Shown here: piece by piece, positions 10,352 through 18,973 of the stretch
Position numbering within the stretch: position 1 is the first letter of the stretch
Layout: each line of letters begins with the position of its first letter
Origin: JACCZX01 sp963786295
Lineage (GTDB): Bacteria; Pseudomonadota; Gammaproteobacteria; Burkholderiales; Burkholderiaceae_F
Length of the DNA stretch: 64,000 nt
Direction: 5' to 3'
Assembly: GCA_963786295.1 (NCBI GenBank)
Contig: CAWAYV010000011.1
Location: 95,406-159,405, forward strand
The notes under the pieces: generated by a model
The model's database searches: none
What the model was told of the DNA's origin: nothing
Seen by the model: only the letters and a program-made list of their open reading frames with translations
Position numbers and translations under genes: made by a program

Positions 10352-11139
10352 GGCCAGGCAACGTCCTGCCGCAGCTCGGTGTTCAAGCGCTTGATGTGCT
10401 GCGTGGATTGGGCCACGCGACGTTCTTCGTGGTTGATTTGCTGCGCAATTCGCTGTCGGCGATCTCGCGTCCGTATCTGACGATCGCGCAGATTCACGCG
10501 ATCGGCAATCGATCTTTGGTCATCATCTTGGCGTCGGGTTTGGCAGTCGGCTGCGTCCTGGCTTTGCAGGGCTACTACACATTGAGCCGCTATGGCGCGA
10601 CGGCGTCGCTGGGTCTGGTGGTCGCGCTGTCGTTGGTGCGCGAGTTGGGGCCGGTGGTCACTGCATTGCTGTTCGCCGGCCGCGCCGGCACGTCGCTGAC
10701 TGCCGAGATCGGACTGATGAAGGCTGGCGAGCAACTGGCAGCAATGGAAATGATGGCGGTCGATCCCAAGGCGCGTGTACTGGCGCCACGTCTGCTGGCG
10801 GGCTTGGTCTCGATGCCACTGCTGGCGGCGCTATTTTCTGCGATCGGAATACTGGGTGGTTACGTGGTAGGCGTGCTGATGATCGGCATCGATTCAGGCG
10901 CCTTCTGGTGGCAGATGCAAAATGGAGTCGACGCGGTCGATGACGTCGGCAACGGCATAGTTAAGAGCTTTGTCTTCGGTATCGCGTGCACAGTGACGGC
11001 GTTGTATCAAGGGTTCGAGGCGACGCCGACACCCGAGGGTGTGTCGGAGGCGACCACGCGTACGGTCGTCATTTCGTCATTGCTGGTGCTGGGCCTCGAC
11101 TTCGTTCTAACGGCCCTGATGTTCAGCACGCCGGGTTAG
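10348..11139 (+). CDS. mlaE: Phospholipid-transport permease MlaE
   Basis: 263 residues with the MlaE/DUF140 pattern: an amphipathic N-terminus, then about five membrane segments, with the conserved LVRELGPVVTALLFAGRAGTSLTAEIG block and the EQLAAMEMMAVDP loop. It forms the transmembrane pair of the Mla inner-membrane complex. Start overlaps the mlaF stop (ATGA). Confidence 0.96.
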   Translation: MRPGNVLPQLGVQALDVLRGLGHATFFVVDLLRNSLSAISRPYLTIAQIHAIGNRSLVIILASGLAVGCVLALQGYYTLSRYGATASLGLVVALSLVRELGPVVTALLFAGRAGTSLTAEIGLMKAGEQLAAMEMMAVDPKARVLAPRLLAGLVSMPLLAALFSAIGILGGYVVGVLMIGIDSGAFWWQMQNGVDAVDDVGNGIVKSFVFGIACTVTALYQGFEATPTPEGVSEATTRTVVISSLLVLGLDFVLTALMFSTPG

Positions 11140-11160
11140 CTATTAGATTGGAGACGTTCG

Positions 11161-11649
11161 ATGGGACGTAAGGGAGTTGAAACGCTGGTCGGGCTATTCG
11201 TGCTGCTCGGCATTTTGGCGATCTTGTTCTTGGCGCTGCGCGCGGCCAACCTGGGTAACTTCGTGATCGGCGACACGTATGTCGTAACGGCGCGATTCGA
11301 CAATATCGGCGGATTGAAGGTGCGGGCACCGGTTAAGAGCGCGGGCGTTACCGTCGGCCGCGTCAAGGCGATCGCGCTTGATACCAACACCTATCAGGGC
11401 AGGGTCACGATGGAGCTCGAGCAAGGCATGATGTTCCCCAGCGATACGTCGGCCAAGATTCTGACCTCGGGGCTACTCGGCGACCAGTTCATCGGGCTGG
11501 TGCCGGGCGGGTCCGACAAGAATCTGGAGCCAGGTGGTGAGATCAAGCTCACGCAATCCGCCGTGCTGCTCGAAAATCTGATCGGCCAGTTCTTGTATAA
11601 CAAGGCGGCGGATCCGCCGGATGCCCTGCCCACGGCGCCAAAAAAGTAA
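11161..11649 (+). CDS. mlaD: MCE-domain lipid-binding protein MlaD
   Basis: 162 residues: one N-terminal membrane anchor (LVGLFVLLGILAILFLAL), then a single MCE domain (ARFDNIGGLKVRAPVKSAGVTVGRV) and a short helical end with LLENLIGQFLY. MlaD hexamers form the periplasmic ring through which lipids pass between MlaC and MlaFE. It lies 21 bp after mlaE. Confidence 0.96.
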   Translation: MGRKGVETLVGLFVLLGILAILFLALRAANLGNFVIGDTYVVTARFDNIGGLKVRAPVKSAGVTVGRVKAIALDTNTYQGRVTMELEQGMMFPSDTSAKILTSGLLGDQFIGLVPGGSDKNLEPGGEIKLTQSAVLLENLIGQFLYNKAADPPDALPTAPKK

Positions 11650-11693
11650 GCCTGGGTGCGAGGCTTGCCTATGGCCATTAACCAAAAGTACTA

Positions 11694-12524
11694 ATGAAGC
11701 CCGTGTTGACCTCCCTGCTCCGCCACGTCGCCGCTCCTCTATCGGTCTTGGCATCCATTGTCTTGTCGGGTTGCGCTACGGTGCCGGCAGATTCCGGCAG
11801 TGATCCGCGTGACCCGATCGAGTCGTTCAACCGTCAAGTATTCGAATTCAACGACATCGTTGATCGCGCGTTGCTAAAGCCGATCGCGCAGGCGTACGAA
11901 TACTTGCCCGAACCCGTGCGCGATTGCCTCAGCAACATCTTCAGCAATTTTCGCGAGCCGTCGAACGCTGTCAACAATCTATTGCAGGGCAAGCCGGTCG
12001 AGGCGGCTTCGGATACGTGCCGTTTTGTCGTTAACAGCACGATTGGGCTGCTCGGGTGTTTCGACGTGGCGCGTCAAATGGGGCTCGAAAAACACAACGA
12101 GGACTTTGGTCAGACGTTTGGTCGCTGGGGTATCGGCTCCGGTCCCTATCTGGTCCTGCCGATACTGGGTGCGAGCACCGTGCGCGATGCGATCGGCATC
12201 TATGGGGCTGAGGCGTACTTAGACCCCAATTTTTGGATCAATAACGTTGCGCTTCGAAATTGGATCCTAGGCACGCGTTTCGTCAATGCGCGTGCCGAAT
12301 TGCTGCAGGCCGATGACTTGATCTCCGGTGCGGCACTCGATAAGTATCGCTTCGTTCGCGACGGTTACTTACAGCGCCGCCGCAGTCTGATTTACGACGG
12401 CAACCCACCGCCGGCAGAGGACGAAGCTCCTCCACAAACGCCACCGGGTAGTCCGCCAGCCGACACGAGCGTTAAGAAGGAGCCGGCGCCGCCGCAGCCG
12501 GGAACGCCGCCGGCGCCGAAGTAG
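11694..12524 (+). CDS. mlaA: Outer-membrane lipoprotein MlaA (VacJ)
   Basis: 276 residues. The signal peptide ends in a lipobox (LSGC, Cys near residue 27). The core has the family hallmarks DPIESFNRQVFEFND, NLLQGKPVEAASDTCRFVVNSTIG and EDFGQTFGRWGIGSGPYLVLP. It removes phospholipid from the outer leaflet of the outer membrane. The C-terminal 40 residues are rich in Pro, Glu and Lys, a low-complexity tail. The gene lies between mlaD and mlaC, as in other Betaproteobacteria. Confidence 0.95.
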   Translation: MKPVLTSLLRHVAAPLSVLASIVLSGCATVPADSGSDPRDPIESFNRQVFEFNDIVDRALLKPIAQAYEYLPEPVRDCLSNIFSNFREPSNAVNNLLQGKPVEAASDTCRFVVNSTIGLLGCFDVARQMGLEKHNEDFGQTFGRWGIGSGPYLVLPILGASTVRDAIGIYGAEAYLDPNFWINNVALRNWILGTRFVNARAELLQADDLISGAALDKYRFVRDGYLQRRRSLIYDGNPPPAEDEAPPQTPPGSPPADTSVKKEPAPPQPGTPPAPK

Positions 12525-12615
12525 ACGCCGCCTCGGGTATGAACAAACAGCACTGCTGCCAGTCTGAACTTCCTACTTTCCTTATTTTTAGAACCTTTTC
12601 AAGAGACGAATCACG

Positions 12616-13245
12616 ATGCGATTTCTAAGATCCTTCCTGTTTTCTTTGGCGGCTTCCACGCTGGTCGTTTCCGTTGCTCACGCGCAGACGCCAAGCACTA
12701 CGCCCGATGCAATGGTGCGCGATCTGTCCAATGAAGTGTTGAATGCCATCAAGGCCGACAAGGCGCTGAAATCCGGCGACACCGGCCGCGTACAGAAACT
12801 GGTCGATGAGAAAATCCTGCCGTACACCGACTTTCAGAAAATGACGCAGCTGTCGGTCGGTCCCGGCTGGCGCAATGCGACACCCGAGCAGCGCGCTGCG
12901 CTGACTCGCGAATTCCGTACGCTGCTGGTGCGCACCTACAGCGGCGCGCTGTCGCAGGTCAGCGATCACAAAGTAGAGCTGCGGCCTTTTCGCGCGCAAC
13001 CGACCGACACCGATGTGATCGTGCGCACGCAGGTCGTGGCGTCGCGCGGCGATCCGATCCAGCTCGACTATCGGCTCGAGAAGACCGACGGCGGATGGAA
13101 GATCTACGACCTCAATATTCTCGGCGTCTGGCTGGTCGAAAACTACAAGTCGCAATTCAGCTCGCAGGTCAACTCGAGCGGAATCGACGGCTTGATCAAG
13201 ACGCTGACGGAGCGCAACAGCCAGCTCGCGCAAAAGAAGGCGTAA
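12616..13245 (+). CDS. mlaC: Periplasmic phospholipid-binding protein MlaC
   Basis: 209 residues with a cleavable signal peptide (cut likely after SVAHA) and the MlaC/Ttg2 core: YTDFQKMTQLSVGPGWRNATPEQRAALTREFRTLLVRTYSGAL, given here in part, and IYDLNILGVWLVENYKSQF. It shuttles lipid across the periplasm between MlaA and MlaD. The 91-bp gap upstream holds no gene. Confidence 0.95.
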   Translation: MRFLRSFLFSLAASTLVVSVAHAQTPSTTPDAMVRDLSNEVLNAIKADKALKSGDTGRVQKLVDEKILPYTDFQKMTQLSVGPGWRNATPEQRAALTREFRTLLVRTYSGALSQVSDHKVELRPFRAQPTDTDVIVRTQVVASRGDPIQLDYRLEKTDGGWKIYDLNILGVWLVENYKSQFSSQVNSSGIDGLIKTLTERNSQLAQKKA

Positions 13246-13254
13246 GGGCTGGCG

Positions 13255-14496
13255 ATGCGCATCGAAGCCGACGACATGAGCCTTGCCAATGCTGTGCAGC
13301 TTGCGGAGCTTGGCATAGCCGCGATTCACAGCGGTGACGCGACGTTCGATTTATCGGCTGTGCGCACGTGCGATTCGTCGGCGCTGGTTGTCTTGTTGGC
13401 ATGGCAACGCACCGCGCAAGCCGCCGGACGTTCGATTCAAGTGTCCGGCGTGCCGGCCGATATGTTGAGCCTGGCGACCGTTTACGGTGTAGATAGCGTT
13501 CTGCCGATCTTCCGACCCGGCTCGCCCGTAGCTCGATCAACGACTAGGCCTCACGCAAGAGTCCCGGTGGCTGCCATTCAGGTTTCCGCCGTTACCAAGC
13601 GCTACGGTTCCACGCTCGCACTCGATCGTGTCGATCTGCAAATCGAGCGCGGAGAATTCTTCGGCCTGCTCGGACCAAATGGAGCTGGCAAGACCACGTT
13701 GATTTCCATCATTGCGGGGCTGGTGCGCGCCACCCACGGGCGCGTAACGGTGATGGGCCACGACGTGATTCATGATTACCGCGCAGCACGGTCGGCTCTG
13801 GGCGTCGTCCCGCAGGAGTTGGCGTTCGATCCGTTTTTTACCGTGCGTGAAACGCTGACCTTTCAGTCGGGCTACTTCGGGTTGGCCAACAACGGCGCGT
13901 GGATCGAGGAAGTGCTCGCTAATCTTGGCCTCGCGTCGCGCGCTGATACCAACATGCGAGCGCTCTCAGGAGGAATGAAGCGGCGCGTGTTGGTGGCGCA
14001 AGCGTTGGTGCACAAGCCGCCGGTGATCGTGCTCGACGAGCCCACGGCCGGAGTCGATGTCGAACTGCGGCAGACGCTATGGTCGTTCATTCGTCGCCTG
14101 AATCGGGAAGGTCACACGATCGTGCTGACCACGCACTATCTGGAGGAAGCGCAGGCGTTGTGCCAGAGAATTGCAATGCTCAGGGCCGGTACGGTGATAG
14201 CGCTCGACACGACGCGCGCATTGCTGTCTCACATCGAGGGCATGCAAATGACGATGCGCGTGCGCGGATCGGTGCCTCCTTCGGTGCTGGCGCACCAAAT
14301 CGACGAGCGTGATGGCGCACTTGTGCTGCGGCTAGGTGAGCCCGGGGACGTCGGCCGCGTTCTGGCCGAGTGTCAGGCGGCGGGCTGCGAAATTGAGGAC
14401 CTGGAAGTCGGGCGCGCCGATCTCGAAGATGTCTTTCTGCAGCTGATGGCCGAGCGCGCCGAATTCGAACGCATCCCGGCGTTGGCGACAGCATGA
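13255..14496 (+). CDS. MlaB-like STAS domain joined in frame to a YadG-type ABC ATPase
   Basis: Residues 1-95 are a STAS domain of the MlaB type (DLSAVRTCDSSALVVLLAWQR) expected here as the last subunit of the Mla complex. From about residue 105 a complete ABC-2 exporter ATPase follows: Walker A GPNGAGKTTL, signature LSGGMKRRVLVAQAL, Walker B VIVLDEPTAGVD. Related genomes carry two separate genes. GTG at 13567 (V-A-A-I-Q-V) matches the usual ATPase start, and the +1 frame of the MlaB tail reaches TAG at 13529-13531. One inserted base would therefore create this fusion, and such insertions are frequent in this sequence. The ATPase pairs with the permease that overlaps its stop. Confident about both domains, unsure the fusion is real. 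Confidence 0.85.
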   Translation: MRIEADDMSLANAVQLAELGIAAIHSGDATFDLSAVRTCDSSALVVLLAWQRTAQAAGRSIQVSGVPADMLSLATVYGVDSVLPIFRPGSPVARSTTRPHARVPVAAIQVSAVTKRYGSTLALDRVDLQIERGEFFGLLGPNGAGKTTLISIIAGLVRATHGRVTVMGHDVIHDYRAARSALGVVPQELAFDPFFTVRETLTFQSGYFGLANNGAWIEEVLANLGLASRADTNMRALSGGMKRRVLVAQALVHKPPVIVLDEPTAGVDVELRQTLWSFIRRLNREGHTIVLTTHYLEEAQALCQRIAMLRAGTVIALDTTRALLSHIEGMQMTMRVRGSVPPSVLAHQIDERDGALVLRLGEPGDVGRVLAECQAAGCEIEDLEVGRADLEDVFLQLMAERAEFERIPALATA

Positions 14497-15263
14497 GCGC
14501 GTCGTCGGTGGTTTCGTTTCGCACCCTTTTGACGAAGGAGATGCTGCGTTTCTGGAAGGTGAGCTTCCAGACAATCGCGGCCCCGGTGCTAACGGCGGTG
14601 CTTTACCTGCTGGTGTTCGGCCATGTTCTTGAGGAACACGTACAGGCCCTACCAGGAATCAGCTACACCGCGTTCTTGATTCCGGGGCTGGTGATGATGT
14701 CGGTGCTGCAAAACGCCTTTGCCAATTCGTCGTCGAGTCTGATCCAGTCAAAGATCATGGGCAGTTTGATCTTCGTGTTGTTGCCGCCACTTTCGCACTG
14801 GCAGCTGTTTGGCGCGTATGTGGCGGCCTCGATTGTGCGTGGAGTGATTGTCGGGCTGGGAGTGTTTGCCGTTACTGCGTGGTTTGCACCCCCATCGTTT
14901 GCGGCTCCGCTGTGGATTCTCGCCTTCGGCGTGCTCGGCGCCGCCATGCTGGGAACGCTCGGTTTGATCGCCGGAATTTGGGCCGACAAGTTCGATCAGC
15001 TGGCCGCGTTTCAAAACTTTATCGTGATGCCTGCGACGTTTTTGTCGGGCGTGTTCTACTCGGTGCAGAGCCTCCCTCCGTTTTGGAGGACGGTTTCGCA
15101 CTTCAATCCGTTCTTCTACATGATCGACGGCTTTCGCTATGGCTTTTTTGCGCAATCCGACGTGAATCCCTGGTTGAGCCTGGGTGTCCTGGCGCTCGCG
15201 TTCGTCGTCGCTGCGCTCATTGGGGTCAACCTGCTGGCACGTGGCTTCAAGCTGAGAAATTAA
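14493..15263 (+). CDS. ABC-2 type exporter permease (YadH family)
   Basis: 256 residues, six predicted membrane helices, with the ABC-2 motif region FLSGVFYSVQSLPPFWR and FNPFFYMIDGFRYGFF near the C-terminus. ATGA overlap with the preceding ATPase and TAATG overlap with the following bolA-like gene. YadG/YadH are common neighbours of mla in Betaproteobacteria; the substrate is not known. Confidence 0.92.
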   Translation: MSASSVVSFRTLLTKEMLRFWKVSFQTIAAPVLTAVLYLLVFGHVLEEHVQALPGISYTAFLIPGLVMMSVLQNAFANSSSSLIQSKIMGSLIFVLLPPLSHWQLFGAYVAASIVRGVIVGLGVFAVTAWFAPPSFAAPLWILAFGVLGAAMLGTLGLIAGIWADKFDQLAAFQNFIVMPATFLSGVFYSVQSLPPFWRTVSHFNPFFYMIDGFRYGFFAQSDVNPWLSLGVLALAFVVAALIGVNLLARGFKLRN

Positions 15264-15523
15264 TGGAACCTACACCCGGCGATATAGAGCGCTACATAGC
15301 GGATGGCCTTGATTGCGAAGTGGTCAAGGTGTCCGGTGACGGTCGGCATTTCGAGGCGCTGGTCGTCAGCGCAGCGTTCGAAGGCAAGTCGCGCATCGCG
15401 CGTCACCAGCAGGTGTACCGCGCGCTCGGCGACCGGATGCGGCAGGAAATCCATGCACTGTCGATGCGAACGCTGACGCCGACCGAGTTTCGACAGCAGG
15501 AATCTTCTGGGTCAGAAGGATGA
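15263..15523 (+). CDS. BolA/IbaG family protein
   Basis: 86 residues from ATG 15263, which overlaps the permease stop. The BolA fold signature is clear: VSGDGRHFEALVVSAAFEGK, then RHQQVYRALGDRM and EIHALSMRTLTP. IbaG-type proteins bind monothiol glutaredoxins and Fe-S clusters; a CGFS glutaredoxin gene is at 37502-37822. The gene lies immediately before murA, the usual place for ibaG. Confidence 0.9.
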   Translation: MEPTPGDIERYIADGLDCEVVKVSGDGRHFEALVVSAAFEGKSRIARHQQVYRALGDRMRQEIHALSMRTLTPTEFRQQESSGSEG

Positions 15524-15722
15524 CTTCATCTTGTTTTCATTCGAACTTCGCGTCCCGTTCGCCTGTGTGCGCGAGCCTTGCACCCGATCGTCCGCATTCG
15601 GCGGACGCGCCTGCAAGGAGCTTTAAATGCCCGATTCACACCCGGCGACTTTTCGTGTCACCCGTGCCGTACAGTTCCGCTCCTCGTTAAGTCAGCGGGC
15701 GCGGGCCGGCAGTGTTGGTGCG

Positions 15723-16973
15723 ATGGACAAACTGAAAATTCATGGCGGTACACGCCTAGCAGGCGAAATCACCGTTTCGGGGGCCAAAAACGCTGCTTTG
15801 CCCATTCTGGTCGCGTCACTGTTGACAGCCGACGAGTTAATCGTCGACAACGTGCCGCAACTGCAGGACGTGGCCACGACACTGAAGCTGCTGAAGCAGA
15901 TGGGCGTTGCGATCGAGCGCGACGGCACGACCGTGCGGCTCAAAGCAAGTGCCCTTACGAACACCAAAGCGCCGTACGAACTCGTGAAGACGATGCGCGC
16001 GTCAATCCTGGTGCTCGGCCCGCTGGTTGCGCGCGCAGGGCAAGCGTACGTGTCGCTGCCTGGCGGTTGCGCCATCGGTGCGCGCCCGGTCGATCAGCAC
16101 ATCAAGGGGCTTGAAGCGCTTGGCGCAACGATCCGTATCGAAAACGGATTCGTGGTTGCTGAGGCGAAGCGATTGCGGGGCGCACGCATCGTGACAGACA
16201 TGGTGACAGTGACCGGCACTGAAAATCTGATGATGGCGGCAACGCTGGCGCACGGCGAAACGATTCTCGAGAATGCTGCGCGTGAGCCCGAAGTTGTCGA
16301 TCTGGCCGCTGCGCTGAACGCGATGGGCGCACGCATCCGCGGCGCGGGCACTGATCGAATTGCGATCGAAGGCGTCGAGCAGCTGCACGGTGCGCGGCAC
16401 AGAGTCATGCCCGATCGCATCGAAACCGGCACGTTTTTGAGCGCGGTGGTCGCCACCGGGGGGCACGCAGCGCTGCGCGGCGCCGCCGCTGAGACTTTGG
16501 AGTCGGTATTGGTCAAGCTGCGCGAAGCAGGGGCGCAGATCGATGCGCAAAACGGGGCGCTACGCGTCCGTATGGACTCTCGCCCACGCGCCGTGAGCCT
16601 GCGCACTGCTCCCTATCCTGATTTTCCAACCGATATGCAGGCGCAATTCATGGCGCTCAATTGCGTGGCCGACGGCGTAGGAGCGATCACCGAGACGATT
16701 TTCGAGAACCGCTTTATGCATGTCTCCGAGCTGCAGCGGCTCGGCGCGAACATTACGATCGACGGCAACACTGCCACCGTGCGTGGCGTTGACAAACTCG
16801 CCGGTGCGCCGGTGATGGCCACCGATTTGCGCGCGTCCGCCAGCCTCATCGTCGCCGCCCTTGCAGCCGAGGGAGAGACGACGGTTGATCGCATTTACCA
16901 TCTGGACCGCGGCTACGAGAACATGGAGCACAAGCTCGCTGCGCTGGGTGCCGATGTTGTACGGGTGAAATAG
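15723..16973 (+). CDS. murA: UDP-N-acetylglucosamine 1-carboxyvinyltransferase MurA
   Basis: 416 residues from ATG 15723 (MDKLKIHGGTRLAGE). The catalytic Cys lies in GGCAIGARPVDQH, and FPTDMQAQFMALNC and RASASLIVAALAAEG are conserved. It adds enolpyruvate to UDP-GlcNAc, the first committed step of peptidoglycan synthesis. The frame is open 32 codons further to ATG 15627, which has a strong AAGGAG eight bases before it, while 15723 has none. A longer N-terminus would be unusual, but a short leader ORF or an indel between the two starts is possible. Confidence 0.95.
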   Translation: MDKLKIHGGTRLAGEITVSGAKNAALPILVASLLTADELIVDNVPQLQDVATTLKLLKQMGVAIERDGTTVRLKASALTNTKAPYELVKTMRASILVLGPLVARAGQAYVSLPGGCAIGARPVDQHIKGLEALGATIRIENGFVVAEAKRLRGARIVTDMVTVTGTENLMMAATLAHGETILENAAREPEVVDLAAALNAMGARIRGAGTDRIAIEGVEQLHGARHRVMPDRIETGTFLSAVVATGGHAALRGAAAETLESVLVKLREAGAQIDAQNGALRVRMDSRPRAVSLRTAPYPDFPTDMQAQFMALNCVADGVGAITETIFENRFMHVSELQRLGANITIDGNTATVRGVDKLAGAPVMATDLRASASLIVAALAAEGETTVDRIYHLDRGYENMEHKLAALGADVVRVK

Positions 16974-16979
16974 GGACAT

Positions 16980-17642
16980 GTGTTGATCACGCTTGCACTT
17001 TCAAAGGGAAGAATTTTCGACGAGGCGCAGCCGTTGCTGGCAGCGGCCGGTATCGGCCCGCTCGAGGACTCGGAAGCCTCGCGCAAGTTGATCATCGGCA
17101 CGACGGATCCAAACGTGCGCATCGTCGTTGTGCGCGCTTCCGACGTACCGACCTACGTTCAATACGGGGCGGCGGAGCTTGGTGTCGCCGGGAAGGATGT
17201 GCTGCTCGAACACGGCGCGCATTGGGGCGATCGCGGCTTATATCAGCCGGTCGATCTCGGCATCGCACGGTGCCGCCTGTGCGTGGCGGTACCGGTCGGC
17301 TTTGATTATGCGAATGCAGTCCGGCGTGGTGCTCGTTTGCGCGTCGCCACCAAATACGTGCAAACCGCGCGCGAGCACTTCGCGGCGAAGGGTGTGCACG
17401 TCGATCTGATCAAGTTGTACGGATCGATGGAGCTCGCACCGTTGGCTGGATTGGCCGATGTGATCGTCGATTTGGTGTCGTCGGGCAGTACGTTGAAGGC
17501 CAACAAATTGGTCGAAGTAGAGGAAGTCGCACCGATTTCGGCGCGGCTGATCGTCAATCAATCGGCGCTAAAGGTGAGGCGTGAAGAGCTGATGCCGTTA
17601 ATCGCGCGCATCGAAGACGCCTCCGCAGCGTTTGTACTCTGA
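16980..17642 (+). CDS. hisG: ATP phosphoribosyltransferase, short form
   Basis: 220 residues from GTG 16980, seven bases after murA. Core motifs: LALSKGRIFDEA, GAAELGVAGKDVL and ADVIVDLVSSGSTLKAN. It condenses ATP and PRPP, the first step of histidine synthesis. The C-terminal ACT-like regulatory domain of long HisG is absent, so it should need HisZ as partner; hisZ is not in this window. The stop overlaps the hisD ATG by one base. Confidence 0.96.
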   Translation: MLITLALSKGRIFDEAQPLLAAAGIGPLEDSEASRKLIIGTTDPNVRIVVVRASDVPTYVQYGAAELGVAGKDVLLEHGAHWGDRGLYQPVDLGIARCRLCVAVPVGFDYANAVRRGARLRVATKYVQTAREHFAAKGVHVDLIKLYGSMELAPLAGLADVIVDLVSSGSTLKANKLVEVEEVAPISARLIVNQSALKVRREELMPLIARIEDASAAFVL

Positions 17643-18973
17643 TGGGCATACGCAGGCTCAACGCGAACGACGCGAGCTTCGATGCGCAGTTCGCGGCGCT
17701 GATTGCGACCGACACCGCCATTGACCGGGAAGTCGAGCGCGTCGCCGGCGCCATCGTCGACGATGTCAAGCGTCGCGGAGATGCCGCGTTACTCGAATAC
17801 ACGAACCGGTTTGATCGCCTTACCGCGGCGACCGTCGCCGAGCTCGAAATCCTGGCGCCCGAGATGCGGTCAGCACTGGACTCGCTGGGGGGCGAGCAAC
17901 GCAGCGCACTGGAAACCGCCGCGCAGCGCATACGCGCATTTCACGAGCGGCAGCTGCAGGCATCCTGGAGCTACACCGAAGACGATGGCACTCAACTCGG
18001 TCAGCGTATCGGTGCGCTTCAAAGCGTCGGCCTTTACGTGCCGGGCGGCCTTGCAGCTTATCCGTCGTCGGTCTTGATGAACGCGTTGCCGGCGCGAGTC
18101 GCCGGTGTGGAAAGCATCGTGATGGTCGTGCCTGCGCCCGGCGGTGTGCGTAACGCGCTTGTGCTGGCGGCGGCGTCGCTGGCTGGTGTGACGCGCGTAT
18201 TCACGATCGGCGGCGCGCAGGCGGTGGCTGCGCTCGCGTACGGTACGCAGACCATTGCGGCAGTCGATAAGATCGTCGGACCCGGCAACGCCTACGTCGC
18301 GGCGGCCAAACGGCGCGTGTTCGGCACCGTCGGTATCGATCTGATCGCAGGGCCGAGCGAAATTGTCGTGATCTGCGACGGCAAGACCGAGCCCGATTGG
18401 ATTGCAATGGATCTGTTTTCGCAGGCCGAGCACGACGAGACTGCGCAAGCGATATTGTTGACCGACGATTCGACGTTCATCGAGCGCGTCCAAGCGTCGA
18501 TCGAGCGTCTGTTGCCAACGATGCCGCGCCGCGCGATTATCGAAAGGTCGCTGGCCAACAGAGGCGCACTGATCTTGACGCTTGACTTGCAGCAAGCGTG
18601 CGAAATCGCCAATCGCATCGCACCCGAGCATCTGGAAATTTCGACCGATGATCCCGAACACTGGGCCGAAAAGATCCTGCACGCCGGTGCGATGTTTTTG
18701 GGCCGCTACACGAGCGAGGCGATCGGAGACTACTGCGCGGGACCGAATCACGTGCTGCCCACCGCGCGCTCCGCGCGTTTCTCATCCGCGCTTGGCGTCT
18801 ACGATTTTCAAAAGCGCACGAGCGTCGTGCGCGTTTCGGCAACCGGCGCGCAAAAGTTGGGGAGGGTCGCTGCCACGCTGGCGCGCGGCGAGCGATTGCC
18901 GGCACACGCAGCCAGCGCGGAATTTCGCATTGCTGTAGAGCCGCGTGCCGAGCCGCGCTTGATCGATCGCTGA
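17642..18973 (+). CDS. hisD: Histidinol dehydrogenase
   Basis: 443 residues, normal size. Conserved YVPGGLAAYPSSVLMNALPA, IVGPGNAYVAAAKR, DLIAGPSEIVV and the zinc-ligand region SQAEHDETAQA, with GPNHVLPTARSARFSSALGV towards the end. It oxidises histidinol twice to histidine. Adjacent genes overlap by one base on each side (TGATG). Confidence 0.97.
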   Translation: MGIRRLNANDASFDAQFAALIATDTAIDREVERVAGAIVDDVKRRGDAALLEYTNRFDRLTAATVAELEILAPEMRSALDSLGGEQRSALETAAQRIRAFHERQLQASWSYTEDDGTQLGQRIGALQSVGLYVPGGLAAYPSSVLMNALPARVAGVESIVMVVPAPGGVRNALVLAAASLAGVTRVFTIGGAQAVAALAYGTQTIAAVDKIVGPGNAYVAAAKRRVFGTVGIDLIAGPSEIVVICDGKTEPDWIAMDLFSQAEHDETAQAILLTDDSTFIERVQASIERLLPTMPRRAIIERSLANRGALILTLDLQQACEIANRIAPEHLEISTDDPEHWAEKILHAGAMFLGRYTSEAIGDYCAGPNHVLPTARSARFSSALGVYDFQKRTSVVRVSATGAQKLGRVAATLARGERLPAHAASAEFRIAVEPRAEPRLIDR

